Source: Euryarchaeota archaeon TMED132 (lineage in GTDB: Archaea > Thermoplasmatota > Poseidoniia > Poseidoniales > Poseidoniaceae). From it: a DNA stretch of 9,492 nt. Below are positions 1 through 7,607 of this stretch, one piece after another. Positions within the stretch are counted from its first letter, which is position 1. Each line of letters opens with the position of its first letter. The notes under the pieces were generated by a model. It was given only the letters and a program-made list of their open reading frames with translations. It made no database searches and had not been told where the DNA came from. The translations under genes were made by a program, and so were the position numbers. The DNA is taken from contig NHGH02000022.1 of assembly GCA_002172355.2 (NCBI GenBank), positions 29,756-39,247 on the forward strand, in the 5' to 3' direction.

Positions 1-1
1 C

Positions 2-943
2 CTTTCGGCCGTCGGAGCTATTGCTCAAGCAATTAGCGCCGAAGTTCAAAAGGTAATTATTGGTAAGGTCCACGTTATTGAAAACGTGTTGATCAACATC
101 CTTTCCGGTGGTAATCTTCTGTTCGAAGATTACCCAGGTTTGGCTAAGACTCTGATGACCAACACCTTTGCCGATGCACTCGGTTGTGATTTCAAGCGTG
201 TACAATTCACGCCTGACTTGCTACCGGCTGATATCACAGGTACAAACATCTATGATGCTAAGAAAGGAGAATTTACTTTCAAGCCAGGACCTCTGTTCTG
301 TAACTTACTACTAGCTGACGAGATTAACCGTGCTCCGCCAAAGACTCAAGCGGCTTTGCTTGAGGCTATGCAAGAGAAGCAAGTTACAATTGGTACTGTT
401 ACACATAAATTACCAGCACCATTTATTGTTATGGCAACACAAAACCCTGTCGAGCAAGAAGGTACTTATCCACTTCCTGAAGCGCAACTTGACCGATTTA
501 TGTTCAAGATGTCTGTAGGATATCCAGATAGAGCTGATGAAGACGAGATTCTAGCTCGTCGTATCTCTCGTGGAAAAGACGCTGTCGATGTCGATGTTAT
601 CACTGACCCACAGAGAGTTATTGCAATGCAACAAGCCTGTGAAGATGTATATGTTGACCCAGCAATTAGAATGTACATGGTAGAAGTAGTATCTAGGACA
701 AGAGAAGATCCTCGTGTTCTTGTCGGTTCTTCACCTCGTGGTTCACAAGCTCTTCTAAAGACATCTCGTGCCGCTGCAGCCCTTAGAGGCCGTGATTTCG
801 TCACACCTGATGATGTCAAGCAAATTGCAGAATTAGCATTAGCTCACAGAATCATTCTAAAGCCAGAACACCAAATCAAGGGACTAGAATCCGGAGAAGT
901 AATTCAAACAATTCTTCGCGAAGTACCAGTTCCAACTGTTTGA
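2..943 (+). CDS. MoxR-family AAA+ ATPase (5' end cut by window edge)
   Basis: This is a MoxR-type AAA+ ATPase, a family thought to act as chaperones that assemble or activate partner proteins, often DUF58 or VWA proteins. The open frame continues to the left edge, adding 28 codons before the first possible internal GTG (86). Those codons (…EVQKVIIGKVHVIEN…) match the usual MoxR N-terminus, so the real start lies outside the window. In the visible 313 residues I see Walker A EDYPGLAKT (42-50, Lys49), Walker B LLLADEINR (102-110, Asp106-Glu107), sensor 1 ATQNP (Asn148), the arginine-finger region LDRF (Arg165) and sensor 2 SSPRGS (Arg246). All key ATPase residues are present, so it should be active. 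It is cytoplasmic by sequence. It lies 24 bases before the DUF58 gene, its expected partner. Family assignment is very secure; the biological client is unknown. Confidence 0.95.
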   Translation, partial: LSAVGAIAQAISAEVQKVIIGKVHVIENVLINILSGGNLLFEDYPGLAKTLMTNTFADALGCDFKRVQFTPDLLPADITGTNIYDAKKGEFTFKPGPLFCNLLLADEINRAPPKTQAALLEAMQEKQVTIGTVTHKLPAPFIVMATQNPVEQEGTYPLPEAQLDRFMFKMSVGYPDRADEDEILARRISRGKDAVDVDVITDPQRVIAMQQACEDVYVDPAIRMYMVEVVSRTREDPRVLVGSSPRGSQALLKTSRAAAALRGRDFVTPDDVKQIAELALAHRIILKPEHQIKGLESGEVIQTILREVPVPTV

Positions 944-953
944 GAGTAATTTC

Positions 954-958
954 AGGAG
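954..958 (+). promoter_or_regulatory. Ribosome binding site for the DUF58 gene
   Basis: AGGAG sits nine bases before the ATG at 968, in the 24-base gap after the MoxR stop codon. It supports that ATG as the start. Confidence 0.6.
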
Positions 959-967
959 TTTTAGCCT

Positions 968-2281
968 ATGTGGAGTCGTAAATCAGCGATGTTGGGTAGT
1001 TTAGCCGTAGCAATGTATTTGCTAGGGCTCACTCTACGTAATGAGCAGTTGGTAACAATTGCAGTCGTTGTATTCGTATTCTTAACATGGGCTGCGCTAT
1101 TTGGCGGTCATGCTGATGTAGCATCATCTGGTCGACGTGCTGAAGAATGGAGTGGTGAAGAAGGACTTGCCTTGAGCAGTGTTTCAGCCATGAGAAAACT
1201 ATCCAGTGCAAGGCTGTTTGAAGATGGTGAACTCAATGTCACATTGAGAATGCAGAATGAATCTCCATTACCTAAGATCTTAGAAGTTAAAGACAGAGTT
1301 CCAGAAGTTATGAGAATCAAAGAAGGTTCTAACTATATTTTGATGGAACTTGGACCTAGAAGAGAGACATTCATTGAATATACATTAGAATGCCCTCTTA
1401 GAGGATTTTACAGTATAGGTCCTGTTGCTGTTAGAATTCAAGACCCATTCGGTTTATTTCACAAGGAAAAAGAAATGCATGTCTACGACGATTTCCTTGT
1501 TTTCCCTAAGATGGAAGATTTGAAAGAAACCTTTGTCAAGTCAAGAGTTCCTAAGATTTTTACAGGTGCAGTCAATATACGTCAACCTGGACCAGGTTCG
1601 GAATTTTATTCTCTTAGAGAATATTTTGATGGAGACTCATTTAGAGCCATTAATTGGGCTGCTTATGCTAGGTCTGGTAAACTGATGGTCAATGAAAGAG
1701 AAAGAGACGCGGTTTCTGATGTAATTATTATTGTTGATTCTAGGGCAGTAGCCGAAACAGGTCCTGTTTCTAGAAATGCACTAGTTTATTCAACCAGAGC
1801 GGCAGCCTCACTCGCTAAGTTTTTCCTAGGTCGCCGTGACTCCGTAGGAGTTGTAGTGTATGGTGATGAAGTTGTGAGTGTTGATAGAGATACTGGAAAG
1901 AAGCAACTATATGTTATTTTAACAAAGTTAGCAGGTGCAGTGGCTAGAGGAAATATACCACTTCAAGTTGTAGTAAATAGGATTCTTCCACACATCAATA
2001 AAGGTAGTCCGATAATATTCTTGTCCAATCTTGAAGATGACCCAACTATAATCAATGCTCTAAGAGATTTCAGAGCAAGAGACTTTGACGTCACAGTTCT
2101 TTCACCATCATCTTTGGAGTTTGAATTTGACGCAAAAAGAATTGATAGAACCGGATATGAAGTAATGAAGACTGAAAGAGATGTTTTGATTGGTGAACTT
2201 CGAGGTCTTGGAGTAAACATCATGGATTGGGAGCCTGATATGCTTCTATCCACTGCCCTTGCAGGAGCAAGAGGATTTTGA
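968..2281 (+). CDS. DUF58 / VWA-like membrane-anchored protein
   Basis: This is a DUF58-family protein of 437 residues, the usual partner of a MoxR ATPase. Two hydrophobic segments lie at the N-terminus (about 8-24 and 28-46). A beta-rich region follows (about 85-200), including the family's DPFGLF turn (159-164). The DUF58 signature is at 205-247, with the cores GSEFYSLREYFDGD and INWAAYARSGKLMVNERERD. The last 190 residues look like a VWA-type fold starting at DVIIIVDSRA (251-260). The metal site there appears degraded, because DSRAV does not fit the DxSxS pattern. The ATG is supported by AGGAG nine bases upstream. The gene lies between the MoxR gene (24-base gap) and a multi-pass membrane protein (11-base gap), so the three are probably co-transcribed. 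A role in envelope or surface-protein assembly is common speculation for such pairs. The family call is secure and the function is not known. Confidence 0.93.
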   Translation: MWSRKSAMLGSLAVAMYLLGLTLRNEQLVTIAVVVFVFLTWAALFGGHADVASSGRRAEEWSGEEGLALSSVSAMRKLSSARLFEDGELNVTLRMQNESPLPKILEVKDRVPEVMRIKEGSNYILMELGPRRETFIEYTLECPLRGFYSIGPVAVRIQDPFGLFHKEKEMHVYDDFLVFPKMEDLKETFVKSRVPKIFTGAVNIRQPGPGSEFYSLREYFDGDSFRAINWAAYARSGKLMVNERERDAVSDVIIIVDSRAVAETGPVSRNALVYSTRAAASLAKFFLGRRDSVGVVVYGDEVVSVDRDTGKKQLYVILTKLAGAVARGNIPLQVVVNRILPHINKGSPIIFLSNLEDDPTIINALRDFRARDFDVTVLSPSSLEFEFDAKRIDRTGYEVMKTERDVLIGELRGLGVNIMDWEPDMLLSTALAGARGF

Positions 2282-2287
2282 GGTGAT
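2280..2287 (+). promoter_or_regulatory. Strong ribosome binding site overlapping the DUF58 stop codon
   Basis: GAGGTGAT matches the anti-Shine-Dalgarno end of archaeal 16S rRNA over eight bases and lies five bases before the ATG at 2293. Its first two bases belong to the upstream TGA stop (2279-2281), so terminating ribosomes could restart directly. It rules out the nearby ATG at 2289, which meets a stop after five codons. Confidence 0.7.
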
Positions 2288-2292
2288 TATGT

Positions 2293-3216
2293 ATGACTAT
2301 GAATAGACCAACAGGAGATACAAGTCACCTATATGATGGAAAGACAGTTCGTTCATCAGCTCCATCAAGAAAGAAACTTGCAGGTCAAGCAGGTGGAGGG
2401 ACAGACATTCCAAAAGATGCAATACCTAAGGTAGAAATTCCTAGTTTTGTTGAAAGTTTATTGGGTGGCCCATTAGTCACTAAAATGAAATTCCTCGCAC
2501 CAGATAGAATGGTACAGAATCTACAATTAGCAGTTTATGGTGTTCTAGTCGCACTTTCATTATTGACATACATGGTTTCTCCTCCAGAAGGTACCATTTG
2601 GTACATGGTTACAGGAAACCTTGCGATTGCATTTATCATGCAGATATTGATTATTTCAGTAGCTGCAGGTACAGGTTTCTGGGGTACATTCCAAAGAGAT
2701 GGGAGATATACACTTATCAGTAACTTACTATTCATACTAGCAATTCTAAGATTTGCAGCATCTAAGGTTTCCTTGGCTAGTGACCCCTTTGGATTACAAG
2801 ACAGTGCTACTATGCTCAATATCTTAGTTGTAGTATATGCGGTATTATTAGTAATGTACTTTGAATTAGCAAATGGAGTAATTAGATATTCCATGCTTGA
2901 TACAAGTATTAGAACTAATGAAGTATACGTTATGAACCCTAAGAAAATAGTTAGTAAGTATCACCGTTCATTAATTATCAATCCAATAGTTGCTGGAATT
3001 TTGGCAATTATCGTACTTTCAGCAAATACAATTTTACCACTAATTGTAGGTATTTTCTCTTCGGATACAGCCCTAAGAATGGAAGAATCTGTAGAACTAA
3101 TATCTGTCTATGGTGTTGCTTTAGGTACTTTCTTTGTATTCTGCGTAGTAGGTGGATTATTCGCTCTAAACCTTCCTAATCATCTTCAAAGATTCCGTGA
3201 AAAGAGAGCAGACTAA
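2293..3216 (+). CDS. Unrecognised membrane protein with about six transmembrane segments
   Basis: I do not recognise this 307-residue protein. Its first ~75 residues are hydrophilic, rich in Gly, Ser, Lys and Pro, and look disordered. About six hydrophobic segments follow, near 77-95, 103-126, 141-157, 174-194, 229-255 and 269-293. The tail is short and basic (RFREKRAD). The loop between segments 4 and 5 (195-228) is polar and includes NPKKIVSKYHR. With an even number of segments, both ends should be on the same side, and the basic tail suggests the cytoplasm. I see no transglutaminase, TPR or VWA domain of the kinds often found beside MoxR and DUF58. Translation probably couples to the DUF58 gene through the overlapping ribosome site. 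By position it may be a membrane partner or target of that pair, but this is inference. Confidence 0.85.
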   Translation: MTMNRPTGDTSHLYDGKTVRSSAPSRKKLAGQAGGGTDIPKDAIPKVEIPSFVESLLGGPLVTKMKFLAPDRMVQNLQLAVYGVLVALSLLTYMVSPPEGTIWYMVTGNLAIAFIMQILIISVAAGTGFWGTFQRDGRYTLISNLLFILAILRFAASKVSLASDPFGLQDSATMLNILVVVYAVLLVMYFELANGVIRYSMLDTSIRTNEVYVMNPKKIVSKYHRSLIINPIVAGILAIIVLSANTILPLIVGIFSSDTALRMEESVELISVYGVALGTFFVFCVVGGLFALNLPNHLQRFREKRAD

Positions 3217-3217
3217 A

Positions 3218-4543
3218 TCATGATCTAATCTTTTTAGATTCAACTACGTTTGATAGTTGATTTAACACTTCTGAGATGTTTTCATTTACGCATAATAATT
3301 GTATTGAATGAGGTGTCTGAGATAGAATCGAGACATAACTTTCCAAGGAATCGATTGAATCAAACTGAGTCTTGAATTTCTCTATTTCTAAATTACCAAT
3401 TAGTGAAATTAGTGCAGGGAAATCATCAACACTGATATTTGGAAATAGAGAGGAAATAATTTCTTCAGCAGCATGGAAATCATTCTGTGAAATTACGATA
3501 TCTATTTTACCGGGTAAATAATTCAACGACCAGCAAGTAATATTATGATTATTTAGTCGAATAAGTAGTTCTCCTAAAATCTTGCTTGAATTTACAATTT
3601 TATCGGTCTTAATCTCGATTCTTGAAACGCTACGTAAGCAACCTATCGCCTTAATCTCGTTTCCTTGAACGATATCAGGTCCAATCGTAGTTGGTGCAGA
3701 GCCGTTTTTATTTTCATATAGATGACGAATTTCAATTGGTATGCCGAGTTCTTCAATTGGCTCCATTGTGGAAGGATGAATTATCGGCGCATCCATTCTA
3801 GTCAATTCTTTTGCTTCTTCATATCCAAGATAAGATATCGCCTTTGTCTCTATCCCCCATCTAGGGTTAATTGCTAAAACACCTTCAATATCCTTCCACA
3901 GAATTACTTTTTCTGAATCCAATAGTCGTGCAATTGCTGTTGCTGAGTGGTCACTGCCGCCCCGGCTAAGCAAAGCGATTTCACCATCTTTACCTTCCCC
4001 GAACCATCCCGTAATTACCGGTATCCCACTTAGTGATTGATAGTCTAGGTTCTTGCTAGAATGCTCAATATCAACAGATTGAGCCCTTCCAATTCCATCT
4101 AGGTGAAGACCTATATCTTCTGAGCCAACTGGATGAGCATCAATTCCCGATTCTCTTAGATGATATGAAACTACCAATGCAGATAGCCTTTCTCCAGCGG
4201 CTAAAAGCGTGTTAGTATGATAGTGTTGGTCGAGTTTTTTTGAAATTTCGGAAAGCGATTTTTCTATTCCTAAAAGTACAGATTCAAACATTCCTCCAAA
4301 TTCCGAATTAACGATATTTGGTGCGAATCGTATATGTTGCCTCCTTAGGTCATCTACTAATCTAGTGGCATATTTTGGTTCATTTGATGCTCGCATCAAA
4401 CGATCAGTCGTACCCCATAAAGCTGAAACAACAATTACAGGTCGACCGGGGAAGTCTCTAATTATGTTAGAAATTTGTTCCAAGTCTGCATTATCTCTTA
4501 GACATGAACCGCCAAATTTGTGAACTATGGTAGAGTTATTCAT
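3218..4543 (-). CDS. Aspartate kinase
   Basis: This enzyme phosphorylates L-aspartate with ATP to aspartyl-4-phosphate, the first step toward aspartate semialdehyde, threonine, methionine and lysine. The kinase domain fills about residues 1-290. It has the N-terminal KFGGSC (9-14), GERLSA (117-122), SRGGSDHSAT (193-202) and WKDIEGV (216-222). Residues about 295-441 look like two ACT-type regulatory domains, so feedback control by an amino acid is likely, though which one cannot be read here. I place the start at the ATG at 4543 because GGAGGG lies seven bases before it; a GTG at 4558 would add five residues. The start overlaps the end of chorismate synthase by eight bases. The gene is last in the aromatic operon, which fits supplying aspartate semialdehyde to ADH synthase encoded first. 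Its stop is one base from the convergent gene's stop. The canonical fold is intact with no missing catalytic motif. Confidence 0.95.
   Translation of the reverse strand: MNNSTIVHKFGGSCLRDNADLEQISNIIRDFPGRPVIVVSALWGTTDRLMRASNEPKYATRLVDDLRRQHIRFAPNIVNSEFGGMFESVLLGIEKSLSEISKKLDQHYHTNTLLAAGERLSALVVSYHLRESGIDAHPVGSEDIGLHLDGIGRAQSVDIEHSSKNLDYQSLSGIPVITGWFGEGKDGEIALLSRGGSDHSATAIARLLDSEKVILWKDIEGVLAINPRWGIETKAISYLGYEEAKELTRMDAPIIHPSTMEPIEELGIPIEIRHLYENKNGSAPTTIGPDIVQGNEIKAIGCLRSVSRIEIKTDKIVNSSKILGELLIRLNNHNITCWSLNYLPGKIDIVISQNDFHAAEEIISSLFPNISVDDFPALISLIGNLEIEKFKTQFDSIDSLESYVSILSQTPHSIQLLCVNENISEVLNQLSNVVESKKIRS
3227..3240 (+). terminator. Possible terminator for the MoxR-DUF58 unit
   Basis: A small inverted repeat, AATCT-TTTT-AGATT, contains a run of five T (3231-3235) that begins 15 bases after the plus-strand stop. 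Archaeal transcripts often end at T-rich runs, and the position is right. The element lies inside the 3' end of the convergent aspartate kinase gene, the stem has only five pairs, and short T runs are common in AT-rich DNA, so this is weak. Confidence 0.3.
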
Positions 4544-5612
4544 TGACAAACCCTCCACGAATTAGTAAATCACAAATTATCAATTTGGCCATTGCTTCAA
4601 CTACTGCCACTGCCCTAGGTCCTAAAACTGGGTCATGACGACCTCTAACAGTTAGATTTTCTTTTTGATTGGTTTCAAGGTTCAAAGTCAATTGCTCTTT
4701 TGCTATACTAGATGGCGGCTTAAATGCAACAGAACATAGTAAATCTGAACCTGTAGCAAGACCCGCTAATGCCCCATCAGGCTTTTCGCCTTCTAAAACA
4801 GGAGTATTTTTTGTTCCACCCCAGGCACTATTGTGCTCACTGCCACTCATTTTAACAACATCAAAGCCATGCCCAAATGAAACTCCTCTAGCTGCTGGAA
4901 TTGACATCATTGCTCTAGACAAGGCAGGCTCGATACCATCAAACCATGGTTCTCCAAGGCCCAAAGGAAGACCAGAAATACAAAGTTCAACTTTGCTACC
5001 TATCGAATCTAGATTCTTTCTTTGGCTGTGAATTAAATCAATCATCGATTGAGCAACTTCTGGGTCACGACACCTAATTAGATGACATTCTTCATTTGCC
5101 CATTTTTCAGGACATTGATTAATAGGTCTTGATTCAATATTTCCAATCGCACTAACATGAGCATTCATACCAATGCCTAATTTTTCTAGTATAGGCTCAA
5201 TTATTGCTGCAGCTGCGACAATTGGTGCTGTTAACCTTGCACTGGAAGTTCCTCCACCTCTTAGGTCGGCTTCACCATTAGTTCTCTTCAACATAACCAT
5301 GTCTTGATGTCCCGGTCGAGGGTGATTGGGAATAAATGAATAGTCAGAAGAACGAGCATCTTTATTTTTTATTGAAATCTCTATCTTCTCTCCATTGGTG
5401 ATTTCATTGGAGATTCCCGATAATAGTTCTACATTATCTGGTTCCTTTCTTTTACTGGCAAATTTACCACCTGGTTTTCTTTTGTCCATCGCCTTTTGAA
5501 TTTCATTTCTATCGATAGGTATTCCGTTAGGAACTCCTTGGAGATAAGCGCCAACAAGAGGGCCGTGGCTAGTGCCAAACAGAGTCAATTGCAGGTGCTG
5601 CCCCAACGTCAT
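4536..5612 (-). CDS. aroC: Chorismate synthase
   Basis: This is the last enzyme of the shikimate pathway, converting 5-enolpyruvylshikimate-3-phosphate to chorismate with reduced FMN. From the start chosen here it has 358 residues, normal for the family. Visible motifs are GTSHG (13-17, His16), KRKPGG and REP-like KRKEPDNVELLSGI (about 44-67), RPGHQD (99-104, second conserved His102), RGGGTSSARLTAP (118-130), GSEHN (257-261), KPPSSI (298-303) and GRHDP (324-328). Departures from the common pattern are Thr in place of Arg in RGGGRSSAR, and DGALAGLATG where many relatives have a TN..GG..GG.s.G loop. The start is uncertain: TTG 5636 and ATGs at 5627, 5618 and 5612 are in frame, none with a good ribosome site. 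I chose 5612 because MTLGQHLQLTLFG aligns best with the usual N-terminus. It overlaps the aspartate kinase gene by eight bases. Confidence 0.95.
   Translation of the reverse strand: MTLGQHLQLTLFGTSHGPLVGAYLQGVPNGIPIDRNEIQKAMDKRKPGGKFASKRKEPDNVELLSGISNEITNGEKIEISIKNKDARSSDYSFIPNHPRPGHQDMVMLKRTNGEADLRGGGTSSARLTAPIVAAAAIIEPILEKLGIGMNAHVSAIGNIESRPINQCPEKWANEECHLIRCRDPEVAQSMIDLIHSQRKNLDSIGSKVELCISGLPLGLGEPWFDGIEPALSRAMMSIPAARGVSFGHGFDVVKMSGSEHNSAWGGTKNTPVLEGEKPDGALAGLATGSDLLCSVAFKPPSSIAKEQLTLNLETNQKENLTVRGRHDPVLGPRAVAVVEAMAKLIICDLLIRGGFVNE
4550..4555 (-). promoter_or_regulatory. Ribosome binding site that decides the aspartate kinase start
   Basis: On the minus strand GGAGGG occurs inside the last codons of chorismate synthase, with its end about seven bases before the ATG at 4543. 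It favours this ATG over the in-frame GTG at 4558, whose first bases directly adjoin the site. Confidence 0.6.
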
Positions 5613-5664
5613 CTGCATGTGTATCATACATCCCAAGTGCTATTCATTGATGAAGTTGTGCAAA

Positions 5665-6564
5665 TCAGTCTGAATCTACATCTTCACCTGTTGAATTTAG
5701 GAATTTAGTTTCGATAATATTATCCTCTTTGACTCTAACCTTGAGAATTCTCTTCATTCTTTTTATTGTTTGAGGGGTAATAGATGGCGATAAAATTACT
5801 ACTGCAGGTCCCGAACCACTAATTCCTGCAGCTCTTGCCCCATTGACGAATGCATCATTAGAAATTCTTCTTCCCTCATAATCATCTAAAACACCGCTCA
5901 TAGCACGTCCATTCCAGGTAATAGCATTGAGTAAATCTCCTTCTTGTATGGCGCTTAAAGCCTGTTGGAAGTCATTGAAATATGGCTGGAAATCTTCCAA
6001 TGTCGGAGATTTAGTACGCTTATCACGAGATATAATTAGTACCAACCAATCATCACTTTCAGGACCTCGCCCTTCCATTATGACACCTTCTTCTATTGAT
6101 TCTGCATTTACATCTATCAATTTCCATCCTTCTGTAGCACATGCCCAAGCATCGTCAATTGAACCTGTTAAAGAAACACCAGCATCAAATTGAGATTGAG
6201 CACTTAATTCAACCAATCTATGTACTGGCAGATCTATTCCAGTTGCATCACATAGACTTCTAAGAGCAGCAATTGAGACTGCAGCACTTGATTTCAAACC
6301 TTGCTTAGGAGGGATTTTTGATGCGACTGCCCAAAATAATTGTTCTTGATTTAATCCATTTGGTAACTCGTATTCATTGGCCAACCAAATTTTAATGACC
6401 GAATCAAGAAGTCCATCTGGGTCGTCTAAGTCCCTTTTACTAGGCTTGTCTAACAATCGAACGGCAACAGGTAGGTCTAATGCAATACTTGAGCCGTATC
6501 CAGTACCGGCAGCATGAAGTAAACTACATGCCCCATGTGCTTGTCCACTGCCCAGTATTGCCAA
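5665..6564 (-). CDS. aroK: Archaeal shikimate kinase (GHMP family)
   Basis: This enzyme phosphorylates shikimate to shikimate-3-phosphate using ATP. It belongs to the GHMP superfamily, unrelated to the P-loop AroK of bacteria. Over 299 residues I see an N-terminal motif GSGQAHGACSLLHAAGTGYG (5-24), the ATP-binding loop PPKQGLKSSAAVSIAAL (85-101), TGSIDDAWA (133-141) and the C-terminal GISGSGPAVVIL (247-258). These match archaeal shikimate kinase better than homoserine or mevalonate kinase, and the flanking aromatic genes support this. There is no fused chorismate mutase domain. The start is a TTG at 6564, supported by GGTGAT four bases upstream, which overlaps the stop of the preceding gene with only five bases between the two frames. 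The C-terminal tail (about 288-299) is acidic. Activity is inferred from family and context. Confidence 0.93.
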   Translation of the reverse strand: MAILGSGQAHGACSLLHAAGTGYGSSIALDLPVAVRLLDKPSKRDLDDPDGLLDSVIKIWLANEYELPNGLNQEQLFWAVASKIPPKQGLKSSAAVSIAALRSLCDATGIDLPVHRLVELSAQSQFDAGVSLTGSIDDAWACATEGWKLIDVNAESIEEGVIMEGRGPESDDWLVLIISRDKRTKSPTLEDFQPYFNDFQQALSAIQEGDLLNAITWNGRAMSGVLDDYEGRRISNDAFVNGARAAGISGSGPAVVILSPSITPQTIKRMKRILKVRVKEDNIIETKFLNSTGEDVDSD

Positions 6565-6568
6565 TCAA

Positions 6569-6575
6569 ATCACCT
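6569..6575 (-). promoter_or_regulatory. Ribosome binding site for shikimate kinase overlapping the upstream stop
   Basis: Minus-strand AAGGTGAT ends four bases before the TTG at 6564, and its TGA is the stop codon of dehydroquinate synthase II. The strength of this match is the main reason to accept a TTG start. Confidence 0.6.
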
Positions 6576-7595
6576 TTCATCCACCTTACTGTTAATCGAT
6601 TCTCCGATATGTCTAGAACCTTTTCCGCTCCATCCAAGAATAATATCTCCAACCTTTAAAGAGGTTACAGAAATAAATTCTCCAGTGGAATCCATCAACC
6701 GCACAGTCTCCGCCTGTTGTAGGAATATAGAAGACGGTTTATCAAAAAGATTATCCCAATATATTGCTAAAAATGGCCTTTTTTCTATCTTTAAACGCCC
6801 GATTCTTGCAATTCTTGTATCTCCATTTAGATTTGAAATCAACACTGAATCATTGGATTTTAGTTCAGAAATATATTTTGTAGTTCTATCTGACATCATA
6901 ACATATGAGTGTGGTGGACCAGCATTAACTCTAAACGGCCTTTGTGGGACAAATTCAGAATCTATTGTTTCTCCATGAACTAATGCTAAACTCGACGCAG
7001 AAGAACCAATTAGCATACCCTCTCCAACCGAAAGTAGTGAAGTCAAATCAATACAATATCTTTCACCAATTCCTCCTTGCTCAATAGATTTTATCTTATG
7101 TTGAGCAATTATTATTTCATCCGAATTTGAACTTTCAACTAACTTTGTGTCTCCCTGTTCCCCTCTTTGTGACTTGATGATAAATGCGGCCTCGATCATA
7201 TCTTGTTCATATTCAACTATTAACGCATCAACGCCGGTTTCTAATGCAAAACCAGCTCCTTGAGCCTCTTCAGGTGTTCTAATTTTTGCAGCAATCTTTG
7301 TAGGAGTATCTTGAGATGCAGCAATTAAATTTTCAATTGGAATCATCGACCAATCTTCAAACTCTAGAATAATCCAAGCCATACTACCAATAAATTTCTT
7401 TGCATCACTTTGACTATCTGAATTAGATATTAGGACTTTGGTTCCAATTAATTGTTGGTCATGATATAAAGAATTTTGAGAATAAGTCAATGTCACTGTG
7501 TCTTCGATAGGAGTTTGAGATATTATTTTGTCAAATTGATGATTCGAGATAGAATCGATTTTATTTGAGTGGCAATAATCTAGCCATACCTCCAT
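6570..7595 (-). CDS. aroB': 3-dehydroquinate synthase II
   Basis: This is the archaeal alternative to AroB. It performs NAD-dependent oxidative deamination and cyclisation of 2-amino-3,7-dideoxy-D-threo-hept-6-ulosonate (ADH) to 3-dehydroquinate. The protein has 341 residues, typical for the family. Motifs in order are the N-terminal MEVWLDY, DWSMIPIENLIA (81-92), EEAQGAGFALETGVDALIV (109-127), GIGERYCIDLTSLL (175-188) running into GEGMLIGSSASSLALVHGET (191-210), RPFRVNAGPPHSYV (219-232), IGRLKIEKRPF (265-275), QQAETVRL (293-300) and RHIGESI (328-334). The ATG is supported by GAGGTG five bases upstream, overlapping the ADH synthase stop. It directly follows the gene for the enzyme that makes its substrate, nine bases away. 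Some usually conserved positions differ (GIGERYCIDLTS against GMGDRVCVDTCS), but the core is intact and I would expect it to be functional. Confidence 0.96.
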   Translation of the reverse strand: MEVWLDYCHSNKIDSISNHQFDKIISQTPIEDTVTLTYSQNSLYHDQQLIGTKVLISNSDSQSDAKKFIGSMAWIILEFEDWSMIPIENLIAASQDTPTKIAAKIRTPEEAQGAGFALETGVDALIVEYEQDMIEAAFIIKSQRGEQGDTKLVESSNSDEIIIAQHKIKSIEQGGIGERYCIDLTSLLSVGEGMLIGSSASSLALVHGETIDSEFVPQRPFRVNAGPPHSYVMMSDRTTKYISELKSNDSVLISNLNGDTRIARIGRLKIEKRPFLAIYWDNLFDKPSSIFLQQAETVRLMDSTGEFISVTSLKVGDIILGWSGKGSRHIGESINSKVDER

Positions 7596-7600
7596 ATTAG

Positions 7601-7607
7601 CACCTCA
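7601..7607 (-). promoter_or_regulatory. Ribosome binding site for dehydroquinate synthase II overlapping the upstream stop
   Basis: Minus-strand TGAGGTG joins the stop of ADH synthase (TGA, 7607-7605) to a GAGGTG ribosome site five bases before the ATG at 7595. This suggests coupled translation of consecutive pathway enzymes. Confidence 0.6.

Noticed and set aside
466..819. Minus-strand 117-residue reading frame
   Set aside because: It lies wholly inside the well-conserved MoxR gene, antisense, with a composition expected of a shadow frame.
86..943. GTG at 86 as the start of the MoxR gene
   Set aside because: The frame is open to the left edge and the extra upstream residues match the MoxR family N-terminus, so 86 is an internal valine codon.
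5624..5647. Seven-codon minus-strand frame (MNSTWDV) with one Trp, ending in ATGA at an alternative chorismate synthase start
   Set aside because: It could recall a Trp leader peptide, but it has no ribosome site, one Trp codon and no attenuator-like hairpins, and it sits mid-operon; chance is the simpler explanation.
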